Source of the DNA: Prostheceraeus crozeri
Lineage: Eukaryota; Platyhelminthes; Polycladida; Euryleptidae
NCBI GenBank assembly: GCA_907163375.1
Contig: CAJQUW010005245.1
Coordinates: 434,001-498,000, forward strand
Direction of reading: 5' to 3'
DNA length: 64,000 nt
Part shown: positions 22,507 through 33,890 of the stretch, piece by piece
Layout: every line of letters begins with the position of its first letter
How positions within the stretch are numbered: the first letter of the stretch is position 1
The notes under the pieces: generated by a model
Database searches by the model: none
Seen by the model: the letters and a program-made list of their open reading frames with translations, nothing else
Told to the model about the DNA's origin: nothing
Translations under genes and position numbers: made by a program

Positions 22507-22636
22507 ACAGAATTAGACAGGTCATCTCTTCTTCCGTTTGACTAGAAAGGAAGCATTGGAACATGTAACGTCACAGAATTAGACAGGTCGTCTCTTCTTC
22601 CGTTTGACTAGAAGAGAAGCATTGGAATATGTAACT
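22507..22636. repeat. 66 bp tandem duplication
   Basis: CACAGAATTAGACAGGTC begins at 22507 and again at 22573. Each unit continues through TCTCTTCTTCCGTTTGACTA to GTAAC. The two units differ at only a few positions, so the event is young. It directly precedes the larger duplication. Confidence 0.9.
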
Positions 22637-23548
22637 TGAATGAAATGGCAGAATCTCCTGACTAAATGCCATAGCAATCGAACAATGAGCAGCCAGTTCA
22701 ACATTTAACACGCCAAATTGTGCGTGCTTCAGTGACTGTTATCAACCACAGTGACTGTTATCACACAGCAAAGAGACACAGACGATGTCACGTTCTACAG
22801 AGAAGTTTGTGAACGTTTTTTCATGCGCCTGCCAACTTTTTTTAAAAATGATCGGAGGACCCAACATTATCGAGAAAACTTTTGAGCAATGATCTGAATT
22901 CTTCGAATCTGAAGGAATCGTGGCGATCGGAGCATTTTGAAGGAATTCAGAGCAATCCGCAAGCGACGCACGACTAGTTTTCCTATCTCTGTAAGGTATT
23001 AGGAATTTCTTTTTGCCCACTTATTAAGTTCCTGCATGTGCCATCTGTTTGAATCAGTCTGCACTTCTAGCAAAGTGATACGATTAAACAATCTAATTCT
23101 GTATGTAACGTTAATGAAATGGCACAATCTGCTGACATAATACCACAGCAATCGAACAATGAGCAGCCAGTTCAACATTTAACACGCCAAATTGTGCGAA
23201 GTTTCAGTGACTTATCAACCGGATCACATTGCAAAGAGACACAGTCGATGTCAAGTTCTACAGAGAAGTTTGTGCACGTTTTTTCGTGCGTCTGCTTACA
23301 GTTTTAATAATGATCGGAGGACCCAACGTTATCGAGAAAACTTTTGCGTAATGATCTGAATTCTTCGAATGTGAATGAATCGTGGCGATCGGAGCATTTT
23401 AAAGGAATTCACAGCAATCCGCGAGCAACGCACGATCATTTTCCCTATCTCTGCAAGGTATTAAAAATTTCTTTTTGTTCACTTAGTAAGATCCTGCATG
23501 TGCCATCGCTTTGAATCAGTTTGATGCGGTTAGACAATCTAATTCTGC
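22630..23548. repeat. tandem duplication, units of about 473 and 446 bp
   Basis: Copy 1 (22630-23102) and copy 2 (23103-23548) run in the same direction and meet at ATGTAAC. Shared strings include CAATCGAACAATGAGCAGCC, AACACGCCAAATTGTGCG and TTCTACAGAGAAGTTTGTG. By eye the identity is near 88-90%. Copy 2 has a 62-codon plus frame (23119-23307), but the matching frame in copy 1 is disrupted, so coding is doubtful. Confidence 0.85.
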
Positions 23549-24749
23549 GCATTTACATGAAGACATTCTATCAGAATAATGCCGAAATGCATCTGAAATA
23601 TCTTCACCTTACATCTCTTTGCTGTATTTTATTCAATTTTTCAACTTCAAATATTCAAAATGAAATGTCAGTCCACAGAAGGATTTAAAAAGCCCATTTT
23701 GGTGCATCAAGCAAAACAATTTTATGATTTGTTGCATTTTGGCTTATATACCAGCTCTTTGCTTCGTTTTTTAATTGATCCATCTACTAATTAACTAGAC
23801 AACATCAAAATCTGCTCTGATAAATGAAATTAAGTACCTGTTAAATCAATCACATGACATGTTTATTTGCTTATTGTGTTTGATAATGCAGAATCACTAA
23901 GCCGTTCAAATCCATCTCAGCAGCAGTGAATGCGTAATATGTCATCAAAGCAAATTCCTTACTTTGCGTTAGTGAATCTTATATCGCATGTAATTATGCT
24001 AATAAGCAAAATTTAAAAAAATAATTTTTAATGAAAGAACGAGCCATGTTTTTACGAAAATTCGTCCAAATTAAAGCATTTTATGATCAAATTGTAATAT
24101 GTGAAGCTCAACTTGAATTAGTTTAAGCTCAAATACAAATGACATGTTAAAAAATGACTTGAAATGTTCAAATTCAGCGTTGTCATTGCGTCTCGGGACC
24201 CCATCAGCACAGACTGCATACCAAACATTGGTAGGGCCATGGTTCTGGAATGAATACACGCATGCATAGGGCCTATAAGATCACAGAATCTAACTGCCGA
24301 TGAGAGGCTGATTCTCAAATCTAAGCACCCAGTAAAACATCTTGTTTGTCATACATCGCGCACATGTAAATGCTCGTATAGTTCTGTCAAATTCTAGTGT
24401 ATCGTTGATGTATTTGTTGTTCCAACATTGATAAAGGCTAGCCTATGTCAATCTTGAAAATGGAAATTAGTAAAAAGCAACCTTAATACACAGTGTCTAA
24501 TTGCATCATCGTTGTGTGATTTCGTTGACAAATCGCATTCCTCCTTTCTCGAACAGATCTTACTGAACAAAATCAAAGCATTTCTGCCCAATAGGTATAG
24601 AATTGTGATCGATGTCACCATTGACTAGTCTGTCTTAAACACATGTCTGTCGGGGCTGACGCGATGTCAATAGATAGGCAATATACAGATCGGCGAGAAA
24701 AGTGACACGGGACGGATTTGACTTCAGGCTGCCCGCCCTTGATCTAGAG
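23549..24749. other. no gene recognised
   Basis: AT-rich intronic sequence. Overlapping minus frames at 24071-24318 are short and without motif. Confidence 0.5.
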
Positions 24750-25483
24750 CAGGGGTGCGCAACCTGCGGCCGTAGTAGAAGCAAAGTGCGGCCGTGACAA
24801 TGAGAAGTAGGCCTGAATGAAAAATAATATTGTACATGTATATTGTAAATATTTCTGGAGTTCAAGGCAATCGAAAAATAATCGGAACTATAGTAGCATG
24901 CTAGTCACCTTGTAACTGTCGAACACCCTTATGCCTATACTGCTTGGATAAATGCGGGCCCGTAGTCGCGGTGAAGGCGTTGAAGCAGTTCGATAGCTCA
25001 TGAATAGAATATTTAGTGAAGTTACATTCATATGTATTCACGGCTACGGTCATCAGCTAAAAGAAACGAAAGTGACAATTGTAGTTTGCTCGAATTGTTC
25101 GCGCACGCAAGCTTTAAGTCCATGAATTTTGCATGGCTCGTGATTCCTTTATGAATTATTACAGTAGCTTAGTGAAGTGTTTTCTCCATCGGTTGCCCTT
25201 ACAAAAACATGCTTTTCAAGAGCTAAAATCATCAGTAGCTAAAATCTTTTCAGGTCAAAAATGACCATCGGTCGTATGTGGGTTAATTTGTTAACTTATT
25301 CTTTGCGAAGTCGGCCTTTATGCGATTTTCACTGTGTCATTCATCAAGGAAAGCTAATTTGAGTGTTGGAATATGAAAGGAATTGGCTATTGACCTAGTT
25401 GTTTGCACACATATTAAGTGCGCCCGTGACTCTTTCGACCTTCGAAATGGCGGCCGAAAAATGTAAAAGGTTGCGCATCCCTG
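24750..25483. mobile_element. non-autonomous hAT element, complete
   Basis: A 734 bp element with imperfect inverted ends: CAGGGGTGCGCAACCTGCGG at the left, and GGTTGCGCATCCCTG at the right. It is flanked by the exact 8 bp duplication ATCTAGAG (24742-24749 and 25484-25491), the hAT signature. It contains no transposase frame. A truncated relative lies at 11618-11731. Confidence 0.95.
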
Positions 25484-25491
25484 ATCTAGAG

Positions 25492-26624
25492 GATCACAGT
25501 TTTAGATCTATTTACTTTGTCACCGATTTAGGTCACTGTCAGAAATTATGTTTTTGCCCTGAGCCAACGAAATAATGTCAAAGAGCACAACTATTCTTTA
25601 TCCCAACTTGGCATGCATAGGGTATTTGCTCTAGCTTGTAGTCAACAGGTAATGACATCTTAACGGTCCAACGCAGATTCGCATCAAATATCGCAAAATT
25701 CATTTAAAATCGAATTCTAAAAAAATCACAATCAGTTGAGAGTTGACCTTTACCGGATTATGAAACATCTGTGAAATATTTCATTGAGTTGACGCAAATC
25801 GTGTAACGTAAAGCACACCAACACATGGCAACTGAACGCAAATCAAAGATCATGAATGAACTGTAGATGATAAGAAATAATTTCCATTGGAACTTGAAAT
25901 ATTTAATATGTTAACTTCCCACGATTGTTGTATCTACGCAATTATGAAGCAAAAAGACCGCCATTGTATGCAGCCTTGGAAAGTTACTTAATAGACACTA
26001 TTCATTGACCTTCACAGGTTATCATGTTTTCTGATTGTGCGGAGAGAGCAAGAAATAAAATGTCGCAACCCTCCTGTAGGCCTATTAAATAGCCTATCAT
26101 TGGCCTATAGCCCTTTTAAACCTATCTCCTGTCTACTTTAATCAGTTTTATCAGTTACAATTTCAGCAGAATTTACTTAACCGAACTGTTATCAACATTA
26201 GCTTATTTTGTTTCTCCATTTTAGCCGATTTGTTGTTAATTTTAACATGGAAGTGCTGATTTATGGAGATATTCTTAGACGACAAAATTCCTTTACTGCG
26301 AATACTTTTTGAAAGCCGACTCGCTATCGTGCAATTTTTTGTTGGGCCATATTTCTCATCTATTTCTTTTAATGTTATTAAGGGCGATTGGAGGGTGAGA
26401 TCGGGTTCTTCATTTCACTTAAAGAGACACTATTTTTCAGTTGCAAAAACTGTACTAACAAATGCAACTAAAAACTCAAATTCCCTTAAAAGATTGTGAG
26501 TTGCCGCTGAAATCTGTTGATGATACTTTTCTTGCTTATATTGCAAGTTTATAATAATTTTATACAAAATAGAATAAAAGAAAGAAATATAGAGAGATGT
26601 CTACAGACAGCAATTTAAGCACAA
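25492..26624. other. no gene recognised
   Basis: A 78-codon plus frame at 26263-26499 has no family resemblance. Several AGGCCTA motifs cluster near 26080-26110. Confidence 0.5.
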
Positions 26625-26777
26625 AAATTCCTTGGCAGTCGTAGACGCTGCGTTTCGGCCTACAATGGCTCGTGAGCACGGCTCGCGATGACACAAGCTA
26701 CTAATGTGAGCACGGAAGAGCCGCACGGACGAGTCCCTATAGGGCGAAACGCAGCACCTACGACTGCCAAGGAATTT
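26625..26777 (+). repeat. palindrome with hammerhead-ribozyme-like loop
   Basis: Arms 26625-26656 and 26746-26777 pair at 30 of 32 positions (AAATTCCTTGGCAGTCGTAG is shared). The 89-base loop ends CGGACGA (26726-26732), then a short hairpin GTCCCTATAGGGC, then GAAAC running into the right arm. A hammerhead core is CUGANGA, stem II, GAAA, stem III. Here one core base differs (U4 is G), stem II and GAAA are present, and the long palindrome would be stem III. The cleavage site would be after GTT (about 26655), where GUC is preferred. Either a degenerate hammerhead or a palindromic MITE. Confidence 0.75.
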
Positions 26778-27084
26778 CGATGTCCAGGTGAACTAGTAGC
26801 ACTCTGCAATCTATATGAAGGAAGTCGCTTAGAATTGCTTCAATATAGCAGCAAATATTTCTTCGCGTTAACAAGTATGACATCATTATCTTTCGAAAGA
26901 ATTTTTCCAAGTGCAGAGGAACTGAACAAGTGATCAGAATATAATGATGGGTCTCTTTGTCTGGAATTGGACAACCCAATCTCAAGAAATACAATGTTTT
27001 GCAGCAATGGACCCCTGCGAAAGACTAAATGTGAGCAGTGACTCTTCAAGGAATTTGACCCTCTTCTAATTAGTTGCCATTGTT

Positions 27085-27345
27085 GCAAAGTGCATAAATG
27101 ATCAAGCTCCGACTTATCTTCAAGATTTTGTGACTCCAGTTTCCGATCTTCCAAACCGATCGCGTCTCCGTTCTGAAAACTCACAGCTCCTCATCATCCC
27201 ACGCACGAAGCTAGTGTCGATCGGTATAGAAAAGCTTTCTTTTCAAGTTCTCCTCGTGCCTGGAGCAACCTGCCTACCGAGCTAAGATTGCCGCACCCTC
27301 TCCGTCATTTCAACTGTACAGACAAAACCTTGTATCATAAAAGAT
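27085..27345 (+). pseudogene. CR1/L2-type LINE reverse transcriptase 3' end
   Basis: The plus frame reads KCINDQAPTYLQDFVTP, then RSRLRSENSQLLIIPRTKL. After a frameshift near 27245 it reads SSPRAWSNLPTELRLPHPLRHF in pieces. This is the conserved C-terminal tail of CR1/L2-like LINE polyproteins (APSYL, SRSLRS, VPRTRL, WNSLP). It stops at the usual place just after the tail. It is a 5'-truncated dead copy. Confidence 0.85.
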
Positions 27346-27869
27346 CATTGTGAAAATGCTTCTTTATTGCTTCCTTTCATCATCTGTTCATGCATTTTTG
27401 TAAATGGTCTTGAAGTGACTTACTCACACAACGACATTTTAATAAATTCGTGATTACTTGCATACTAAAATAGAAATAGCAAAAATTGCATGATCTTTCC
27501 AAACATTGCAGTGAATACACTGTGATGAAAAGAATAGATTCAGATGAAGTAGTGCAGCAATACTTCTATTATATTTCATGTGATGTAGTAATGGAAGTGT
27601 CAATATAGCTCCATGTTCCTTGTGCACAATTCATTTTCCACTGCCAGTGAAGCCTTGTGGTTGAGCGTTCGACCTGCGTTCAACCCTTGGTCGGATCAAA
27701 CTAAAGATTTTTTAAAAAAGGTACACTCTGCCTTCTTGCTAATACTCAGCACAGGAAGAATGAGAGTGTGATCAATAATGGCTCAACCACATGGAAGAAA
27801 TTCTCCGCGCCTAATGTGTATCTGAGTATAAGAAGGTTTTATATTTCCGTTACTAGAATGCATACAGTA
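27346..27869. other. no gene; possible SINE head
   Basis: At 27649-27715, TTGTGGTTGAGCGTTCGACC followed by GGTCGGATCAAAC resembles the A and B boxes of a tRNA-derived SINE. A body with TGCTAATACTCAGCA follows. No second copy was seen here, so this is tentative. Confidence 0.35.
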
Positions 27870-28092
27870 TGTGAGGCGTCTGTTGAGCGTATATGTGGGG
27901 TCAACTTACACTTTTATATTTTTATTTTTATCATTTGATGGGCCAAGGCTGTTCACTTTTAATTGACTGCCGTGAAAGAGTTATATTATCGAGTTCCTTT
28001 AAGAACTGGCTGATCCAAAGATCACAACAAAATTGCATTAGTAAACCTACGGATTGGGGAACATTTTCAGTTCTCATCAGGACTACTTACTT
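27870..28092 (-). repeat. interspersed repeat Y, copy 1
   Basis: It shares GGGCCAA(G/A)GCTG, TTAAGAACTG, CGGATTGG and CTCATCAGGACTACTT with 56338-56590, diverged to perhaps 70-75%. On the minus strand it starts with CTGATGAG, a hammerhead-like heptamer, but no GAAAC partner follows. Its family is unknown. Confidence 0.65.
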
Positions 28093-28659
28093 ACTTCCTC
28101 GTTCTACGCCTCTCCTTCCCGGTTCCGGCGCTGGACGAAGTTGCGATAACCCCTGCCATCTTGAATATCTATGATGGAATCCTCCAAGTCACGCATAACA
28201 ATATGACTGTACACCGGAAATATGTGAAATGAGATAGATATCTTGGATGTTTTGGACTAAAAAGACTCATAGTTATTCTTAGCAGCAAAAATCTGCAAAA
28301 TCGTTATCAAAATATTCGCCACAGTCAAATCACTCAGAGACGAAGACCACATCAGATAGACTTATGAAGAAGATGGGAAAATAATTCAGAGATGATTACT
28401 TCTGGTTTACACATTTGACTAAAGACATCCAACGTGAATGATATCCATTAAATGAACGAATGCCTTAAACCTGAAATTATTTGATTAAATTATTGATGTG
28501 ACTATTCCTGTTTCATGGGATATTCCAATCTCACACATTGAGGAATTTGATGATGAGGACGTAGATGTGTGACTTCATTAGTGCCTTTTCGCATGCATTT
28601 ATCTTCCTGTATGATGATCAGCCACAGCTGTTTATATTTTAATATGTCTATTATTACTA
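28093..28659. other. no gene recognised
   Basis: A short GC-richer patch at 28100-28165 adjoins repeat Y and may be its continuation. The remainder is AT-rich. Confidence 0.4.
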
Positions 28660-28802
28660 TTATTATAACCCGTTTCCCTTCGAGTCTGAACCACTCCATC
28701 TGCATCTGACTCCACTACATCTTCGAGGTAACAAAATTCTTGGATCTCTTGCAGGGTGATCCCATTCACTTTGAGTGAATCATCATCAGGCGAGCGGGAA
28801 GC
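28660..28802 (-). pseudogene. RTE-like LINE reverse transcriptase fragment
   Basis: One minus frame reads SLKVNGITLQEIQEFCYL followed by EDVVESDADGVVQTRRETGY. This fits the segment after the YADD box in RTE-type and related LINEs (VNG, IE-V--F-YLG, DG, DI--RI). The usual YLG is YLE and surrounding frames are broken. It is short, so the clade is uncertain. Confidence 0.5.
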
Positions 28803-30727
28803 ATCGGAGTATTTCAGACAGCAAAAGTTCGTTACTGCTTGAGATTATCGCAATCAGGAGCACTTTTTATGACACCACAATTTGCAGGAAACACAGAATA
28901 TAGAGTCTGCGCTAACTCCTTAACCTCAACAACTACACGGCCAATCCTTTACTTCACAGTATAATTCAAATTATTAAGAACTAGATATTTTCAATTATGA
29001 ATGCTGGGATCATTTCATTATCATTTGAGAATGATCTATTTGAGTTCCTTGCCAGCAGATGAATTCTTTGCTTCCATGTAACAGATAGGGAAAGAAATAG
29101 TTTCAAAGACGCTTCATTTCTTTTGCCAATAATTGCCCTTCAAACAGTACGTTCGTTTCATTATCATTAAGTTGCAGAGTGTCCCATGAGAGCATGTGAT
29201 ATTGCAATATTGAGAACATCCTCTGGAATTCAACTGATATCCACAAAACAAGAGTTCTCTAAGGGTTGAAGAAAAGATTGATTGACAGCCATTCATTTTG
29301 AAAGATCAAAAGAGTAAAAGATAACTGCGACGTAAGATGGTCTCATAGAGTAGGTATATAGGGTAGAGTGGTAACTCCGCATTTATTAAATCCCCAATGT
29401 GTATACACTTTCGACTTTATTAAATGAACTCGAGGGGGATATAGTTGGTAATTGTTACCAAATGTGGAATATGCAAATTTTTGCGGTTTTGGAGAGATTA
29501 CCACGGAATTGACTGACCATGATAGCAATACAAAAGGAATGATGGCATCTAACAGATTCTCAGTGTCATGACAGCCTTGGAGATTTAATGCCTGTTAAAT
29601 TAACAATTCAATAGGTTCCTATTGCTTTCACGCTCAACCTCAAGAGTATTTTCTTAAGCATGATCATCACAGGCAACCTGCCACTGGCGCTGCAAAATCA
29701 CATAATCAAAGACAATGATTTCAATTAACTTTGAAAGATGTAAATGGGTCTACATCAATATTCAGATTCAAGAAATCAAACATGAATTTAGTGAATCATA
29801 AAATCATGCCGGTGAAAATTTAATTAAAAACTTGAAATTTCAGTCAAGAAGGCAAAATAAGATCTCGACTTTTTCATAAAGACTTCCAATATAATACGGA
29901 TCATGAAATTCCCTTGATAATCAGGTTGATTTCCGCTTAGTTAGGATGATTATTAGCAAATATTCATACCTTTTGATATCCAACTTGTCCTCCGCAAAAA
30001 ACGGAATCTTTTGATACAAAAATTTTCACTGTATACAGATACTTTTTTGAGTCGACACTCTACCCATATATCCCTACTCTATGTACGGTCTATAGTAACC
30101 AGCACCGACTATCTTGAACACTATCATCCTGTAAAGGTCGAATTGCTTCATATAAATTATATGATCTGCTACCTAAATGTTACATTTGACTTCCTGCTAT
30201 CTTACTGCGAAAGAAGCATAGCGGGAAATGTATTTTGTGCATTGATGACCATCTTATTAAAAAACTTTCAATATCTATTTGACCGCTGTTGAATTGAACA
30301 CTCTTTCTCGCTCATAAATTTGTATAAAGTCGAGCCGATGGCACGAAAGTGACATATTATCCTTAATATAAAATATTCTTCCCCAAATCCACTATTCAAT
30401 TGCAATCTCATCCATTACGAGGATAAGTAGAATTTTGAGATTATTGTACGAGTATCAACAGCAACGTTCCTACGTATAGTCTTCAATCCTTTGAGCATTA
30501 TATACTGCTTCTTCATACTACTATTGAAAATGAATTAAATAATATTAATATAATAATTAAAGGAAAATTGACTAATGACGTATTTCTTAATTATGTCACT
30601 GATTAAGGCAACGAACGGCACATCAGTGGCGGCATGCGAAAGTCAGGCAACTTCACTTGCACAAAAATTCGTAAATCGTGTATTTTCATTACAAAATAAC
30701 TCATCATATTCTTCTGCCGATCAATTG
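28803..30727. other. no gene recognised
   Basis: Intronic. Frames at 30011-30292 (93 codons) and 30575-30787 (70 codons) are open, but the second runs into repeat X and neither shows a family motif. Confidence 0.5.
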
Positions 30728-30835
30728 AACTCAGTTGATGTTGAGAGATGTGAACTAGGACTGCTGATGAATCTTGATATTGGATGAAATGGCCGTTATT
30801 CAGGTCTGTTTCATTTTACAACTGGGAATGCATAT
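30728..30835 (+). repeat. interspersed repeat X, copy 3
   Basis: GTTGATGTTGAGAGATGTGA, then TGATATTGGATGAAATGGCC and TTCAGGTCTGTTTC. It ends about ten bases before a SINE. Confidence 0.75.
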
Positions 30836-30845
30836 GATGGTTCAA

Positions 30846-31007
30846 AGTCACTACTGGGGGAGGGGAAGGGCTTGGATTGTGCTGACCTAGCAAGACTTTA
30901 ATCTGGAGCATTGCGATCATTTAGTCTGGATTCCCTTCCAGACTACTTCCAATGACACTTTCGGGGCTCGACCTCTCGACCTCCAGCACTGAGCCACTGT
31001 GTCAAGA
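30846..31007 (-). mobile_element. tRNA-derived SINE, family 1, copy 4
   Basis: On the minus strand: GACACAGTGGCTCAGTGC, then GGTCGAGCCCCGAAAGTGTC, then TTGGAAGTAGTCTGGAAGG, with a tail of G-rich CCCCTCCCCCAGTAGTGAC. The B box GGTCGAGCCCC is perfect. Confidence 0.85.
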
Positions 31008-31571
31008 TGTGTCAAGAAGGAGAGTAGACCTACCTTTCCTTAGGAATGAAACTCTATATCCAATATTTCTATTTCTTTTTCTGTGTTTAAATTATGACAA
31101 ACTCGCTCTGTTATTATGGTAATATCGATTTGATTGTAAACTCAGTTTGTCTGATAAATGACTAACTGCCATACATTGATCTAATACATTGACCACTGCC
31201 ATAGAAATCAATAGAATGAAATATGCCAGAATATCGGCTACCAAATCTGCTTGTGTTAATCAAATCAAACTTTGCAGTTCTAATTCGCACTTTAGTCGAA
31301 TCCCTTTTATAATAATGTCTTCAGCGGCATTTGAAATGCACAGCTGAAACCGATCTTCCTCGTTTACAAAGGAACCAGCTGAAAAACGTGCACATGCGGT
31401 CAGCAAGTGAGCCCGAGAAAAGGAAAATGCATGTGGAGTAGACATTGATTTTTTATATTAATTGCCTCTTTATATCCTCTCATGCAATCTGCGTATATTC
31501 CGGGATAGCCTGAAAAACATGATTTCACGATGATGCTAATCTTAGAATAATTAAATATTGAGTTGCATCTA
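31008..31571. other. no gene recognised
   Basis: No conserved frame. Short minus frames at 31260-31445 and 31400-31591 are uninformative. Confidence 0.45.
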
Positions 31572-31735
31572 CAGTTGAAAAATGGGAACATACCTGAATA
31601 GCTGTCATTTCATCCAATATCAGGAATCATCAGCAGGCCTAGCTCACATCTCTCAACATCGACACAGCTCCCTATTTAAAGTTGAAGTCATTCCCGGACA
31701 AATTTGAGACACGCAATTAGCATGTCAAATGATTT
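31572..31735 (-). repeat. interspersed repeat X, copy 4 (inverted)
   Basis: Its reverse complement gives CTTTAAATAGGGAGCTGTGT, CGATGTTGAGAGATGTGAGC and GATATTGGATGAAATGACAG. It extends about 60 bases further upstream than copy 3, into CTCAAATTTGTCCGGG, which matches copy 2 surroundings. Confidence 0.75.
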
Positions 31736-33228
31736 CATCCACTAAGCTTTTACTAAAGATCCACTCAGTGCAAGCTTCACCAGTTTTTCTCGATCAGAAT
31801 CACCAGCATGTCGATCATCCATTTGTCACTCCATCGATAGATTTACATAAAAAATGCTACCCATCGCATTGACAGACACTTACAGCTATGCTTTCCACAT
31901 GAATCAATTCATTATTTAACTTTCAGCGAGCATCTTCAATTTGACATTTGAGATTGATTCGAATTTCCAACATCTTTGGTGCGCTTAATTTAGAAAAAAT
32001 ACAGCTTTAGTACGGTGCCAGTCATGGTTCAAATGAAAACTTGAAATTCTGATGCCTCCATTTTTATTTCATAGCTCTTTTGAGCGAATCGCGAGACCAA
32101 ATGAAATGTTCAGTCAATTAACGCAAATTACGGAATATATTCGGGGGATATTCGGAGATATTCACTGAAAATTGAATATTTTGGAGCGACTAGCGGATTC
32201 GCAAGCCCTGCCTACGCAGCTAAATGAGCAAAATCGAAATTCTAGACTCCAAGATTTCCAGGAAAATCTCCTAACCTCTGATTTAGCCGATGTATATTGC
32301 TTTCCAATTGTCCAGTTCACTTGAATGCACTCAAACATCGTTGGTAAACGCATGCTTTTAATCGTTACACAACATTAAGAAGGTGAAATACCTCGCCGGC
32401 AAGCCAAATTCAATGACCTGGTAGGTTCTTTTATAATGCCATGCTGTGATGATTGTTGGTCGCATCATACGAACGACTTTCTGTCCGCGGGTGTCAGCAC
32501 AAGGGGCATCTACTGCATTGTGATTGATTTGAAATATCACTGGGAAGTTCACAACAATATAAAACTAGAAGAGATTAAAAGTCAGATCACTGAGATGACT
32601 ACAAATTGCTGGCGGAAAATCGAATAGAATCCTGTATGCTTTAGTCAAAAGAAGAAGTCAATCACTCATTGCTGTGCACTAAAAGATTATTTTATTTGTT
32701 TCCGTGCATGTATTGTAGGCATCCTATTGCTTTATTTGACCTGTAAGGCAGATTATTGCCCGCGCGGGAAATAAAATTTACTCTAATGTACTAATGTAAT
32801 GGAAGGAGCGTAATCTATGCCAATTGTGAGTGTCTTGTCCTGCCTTATAGATTAGATCTATGAATAGGTATTTTCACTACTGATCATCATAGCACGTCGC
32901 CAAATAAAATTCTCTAAGCAACTCGTGCATGAGATTGCTTCATCACAGTATTTGAACTCTTAGATTTAAATAACCCTCACCTTTCGGATTCGGGCATTTA
33001 AGATATCGAACTCGTGGAATGATATAAAGAAGCAATCATGCACCAGTTGCGTAAATAACTATTGATAAAAATTACTAATTTAATCATGTGACGATCCTCA
33101 CCATGCACAGTCTTACATGATTAATGTCGAATAATTCCGACCATCAATGCAATCGCCACGATCTAATAGTCATCTCATTCAATGGTTTCTACCTTTATCG
33201 TCATTTCTCCCCACTAGAACTTCAAACG
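31736..33228. other. no gene recognised
   Basis: Intronic sequence before the SINE and exon 7. Frames at 32162-32353, 32358-32552 and 32436-32627 are about 63 codons each and without motif. Confidence 0.5.
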
Positions 33229-33370
33229 GCGCTTACAATGCAAGACTTTACTGAAGCGCTCCAATACTTTCAGTCCTGATCCTCTTCCTGTAGAATTCGA
33301 ATGTCAAATTCGGGGCTCGACCTCTACACCAGAAGATCACTAGGCAGAGCATTTAATTAGTCTGCTACGG
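33229..33370 (-). mobile_element. tRNA-derived SINE, family 1, copy 5 (degenerate)
   Basis: The B box and flank GGTCGAGCCCCGAATTTGAC are clear. The head (CCGTAGCAGACTAATTAAAT) and body (TCTACAGGAAGAGGATCAGG) are diverged. It lies 80 bases from exon 7 of XPG. Confidence 0.65.
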
Positions 33371-33451
33371 AAGTCACTTGATTCAATGATGTATTTGATT
33401 ATAATGTAACCGTGTTATGGCTTTGATCTTGTGATAAAGTTTGGTGCTTAC

Positions 33452-33810
33452 TTGAATTCACGTAGAGGTTCAATTCCCTCTCCATGAAATTCCGCAAGAA
33501 TTTCCAATGCACCCACTGGTCCGACTCCATCAATGCCGGTTGTGTAATCGCTGCCACATAACATGGCAAGATTGATAAGACGATCACGTTGTAAGCCAAG
33601 AGCGTCCTCAAGTTTCTCTGCTCTATATTCTTCAGGTATTAAGTTTTGTTTGAACATGTTCTTCAGCACACGTCTTCCGCCAAACACCCAGATATCTGAA
33701 TCCTCGGTGATGCATCCATCCACCAATCCCAACCTCTCCAATGTGGCACACTGTGCCTCCGCTTCGGATGGACTGATGAGATATGGAATGCCGAAAATGC
33801 GAAGTAGCTC
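33452..33810 (-). CDS. ERCC5: XPG coding exon 7 (I nuclease region)
   Basis: Minus-strand exon between acceptor TTCATTTCCAG and donor GTAAGC, 359 bases. It starts ELLRIFGIPYLISPSEAEAQ, the classic entry to the XPG I region, followed by ITEDSDIWVFG and LCGSDYTTGIDGVG. Predicted metal-binding residues are Glu750, Glu752, Asp771 and Asp773, plus the Asp of GSDY. The last motif begins the helix-hairpin-helix-type DNA-binding segment. The most conserved exon of the gene; identification is unambiguous. It ends two bases into a Lys codon completed by exon 8. Confidence 0.98.
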
Positions 33811-33890
33811 CTGGAAATGAACAAGGAGTACAAAGAAATTATTATTTCAACATTTTTACTCCACACCATAAAGTAAGTATATTAGGTAAG

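Noticed and set aside
22742-23307. Small gene in the tandem duplication
   Set aside because: The open frames differ in strand and position between the two copies, which argues against conserved coding.
26688-27184. Minus frames of 78-114 codons overlapping the palindrome and LINE end
   Set aside because: They are antisense to the readable CR1/L2-type tail on the plus strand.
27870-28092. Hammerhead ribozyme in repeat Y (CTGATGAG on minus strand)
   Set aside because: No GAAA segment or stem III follows within a reasonable distance in either copy.
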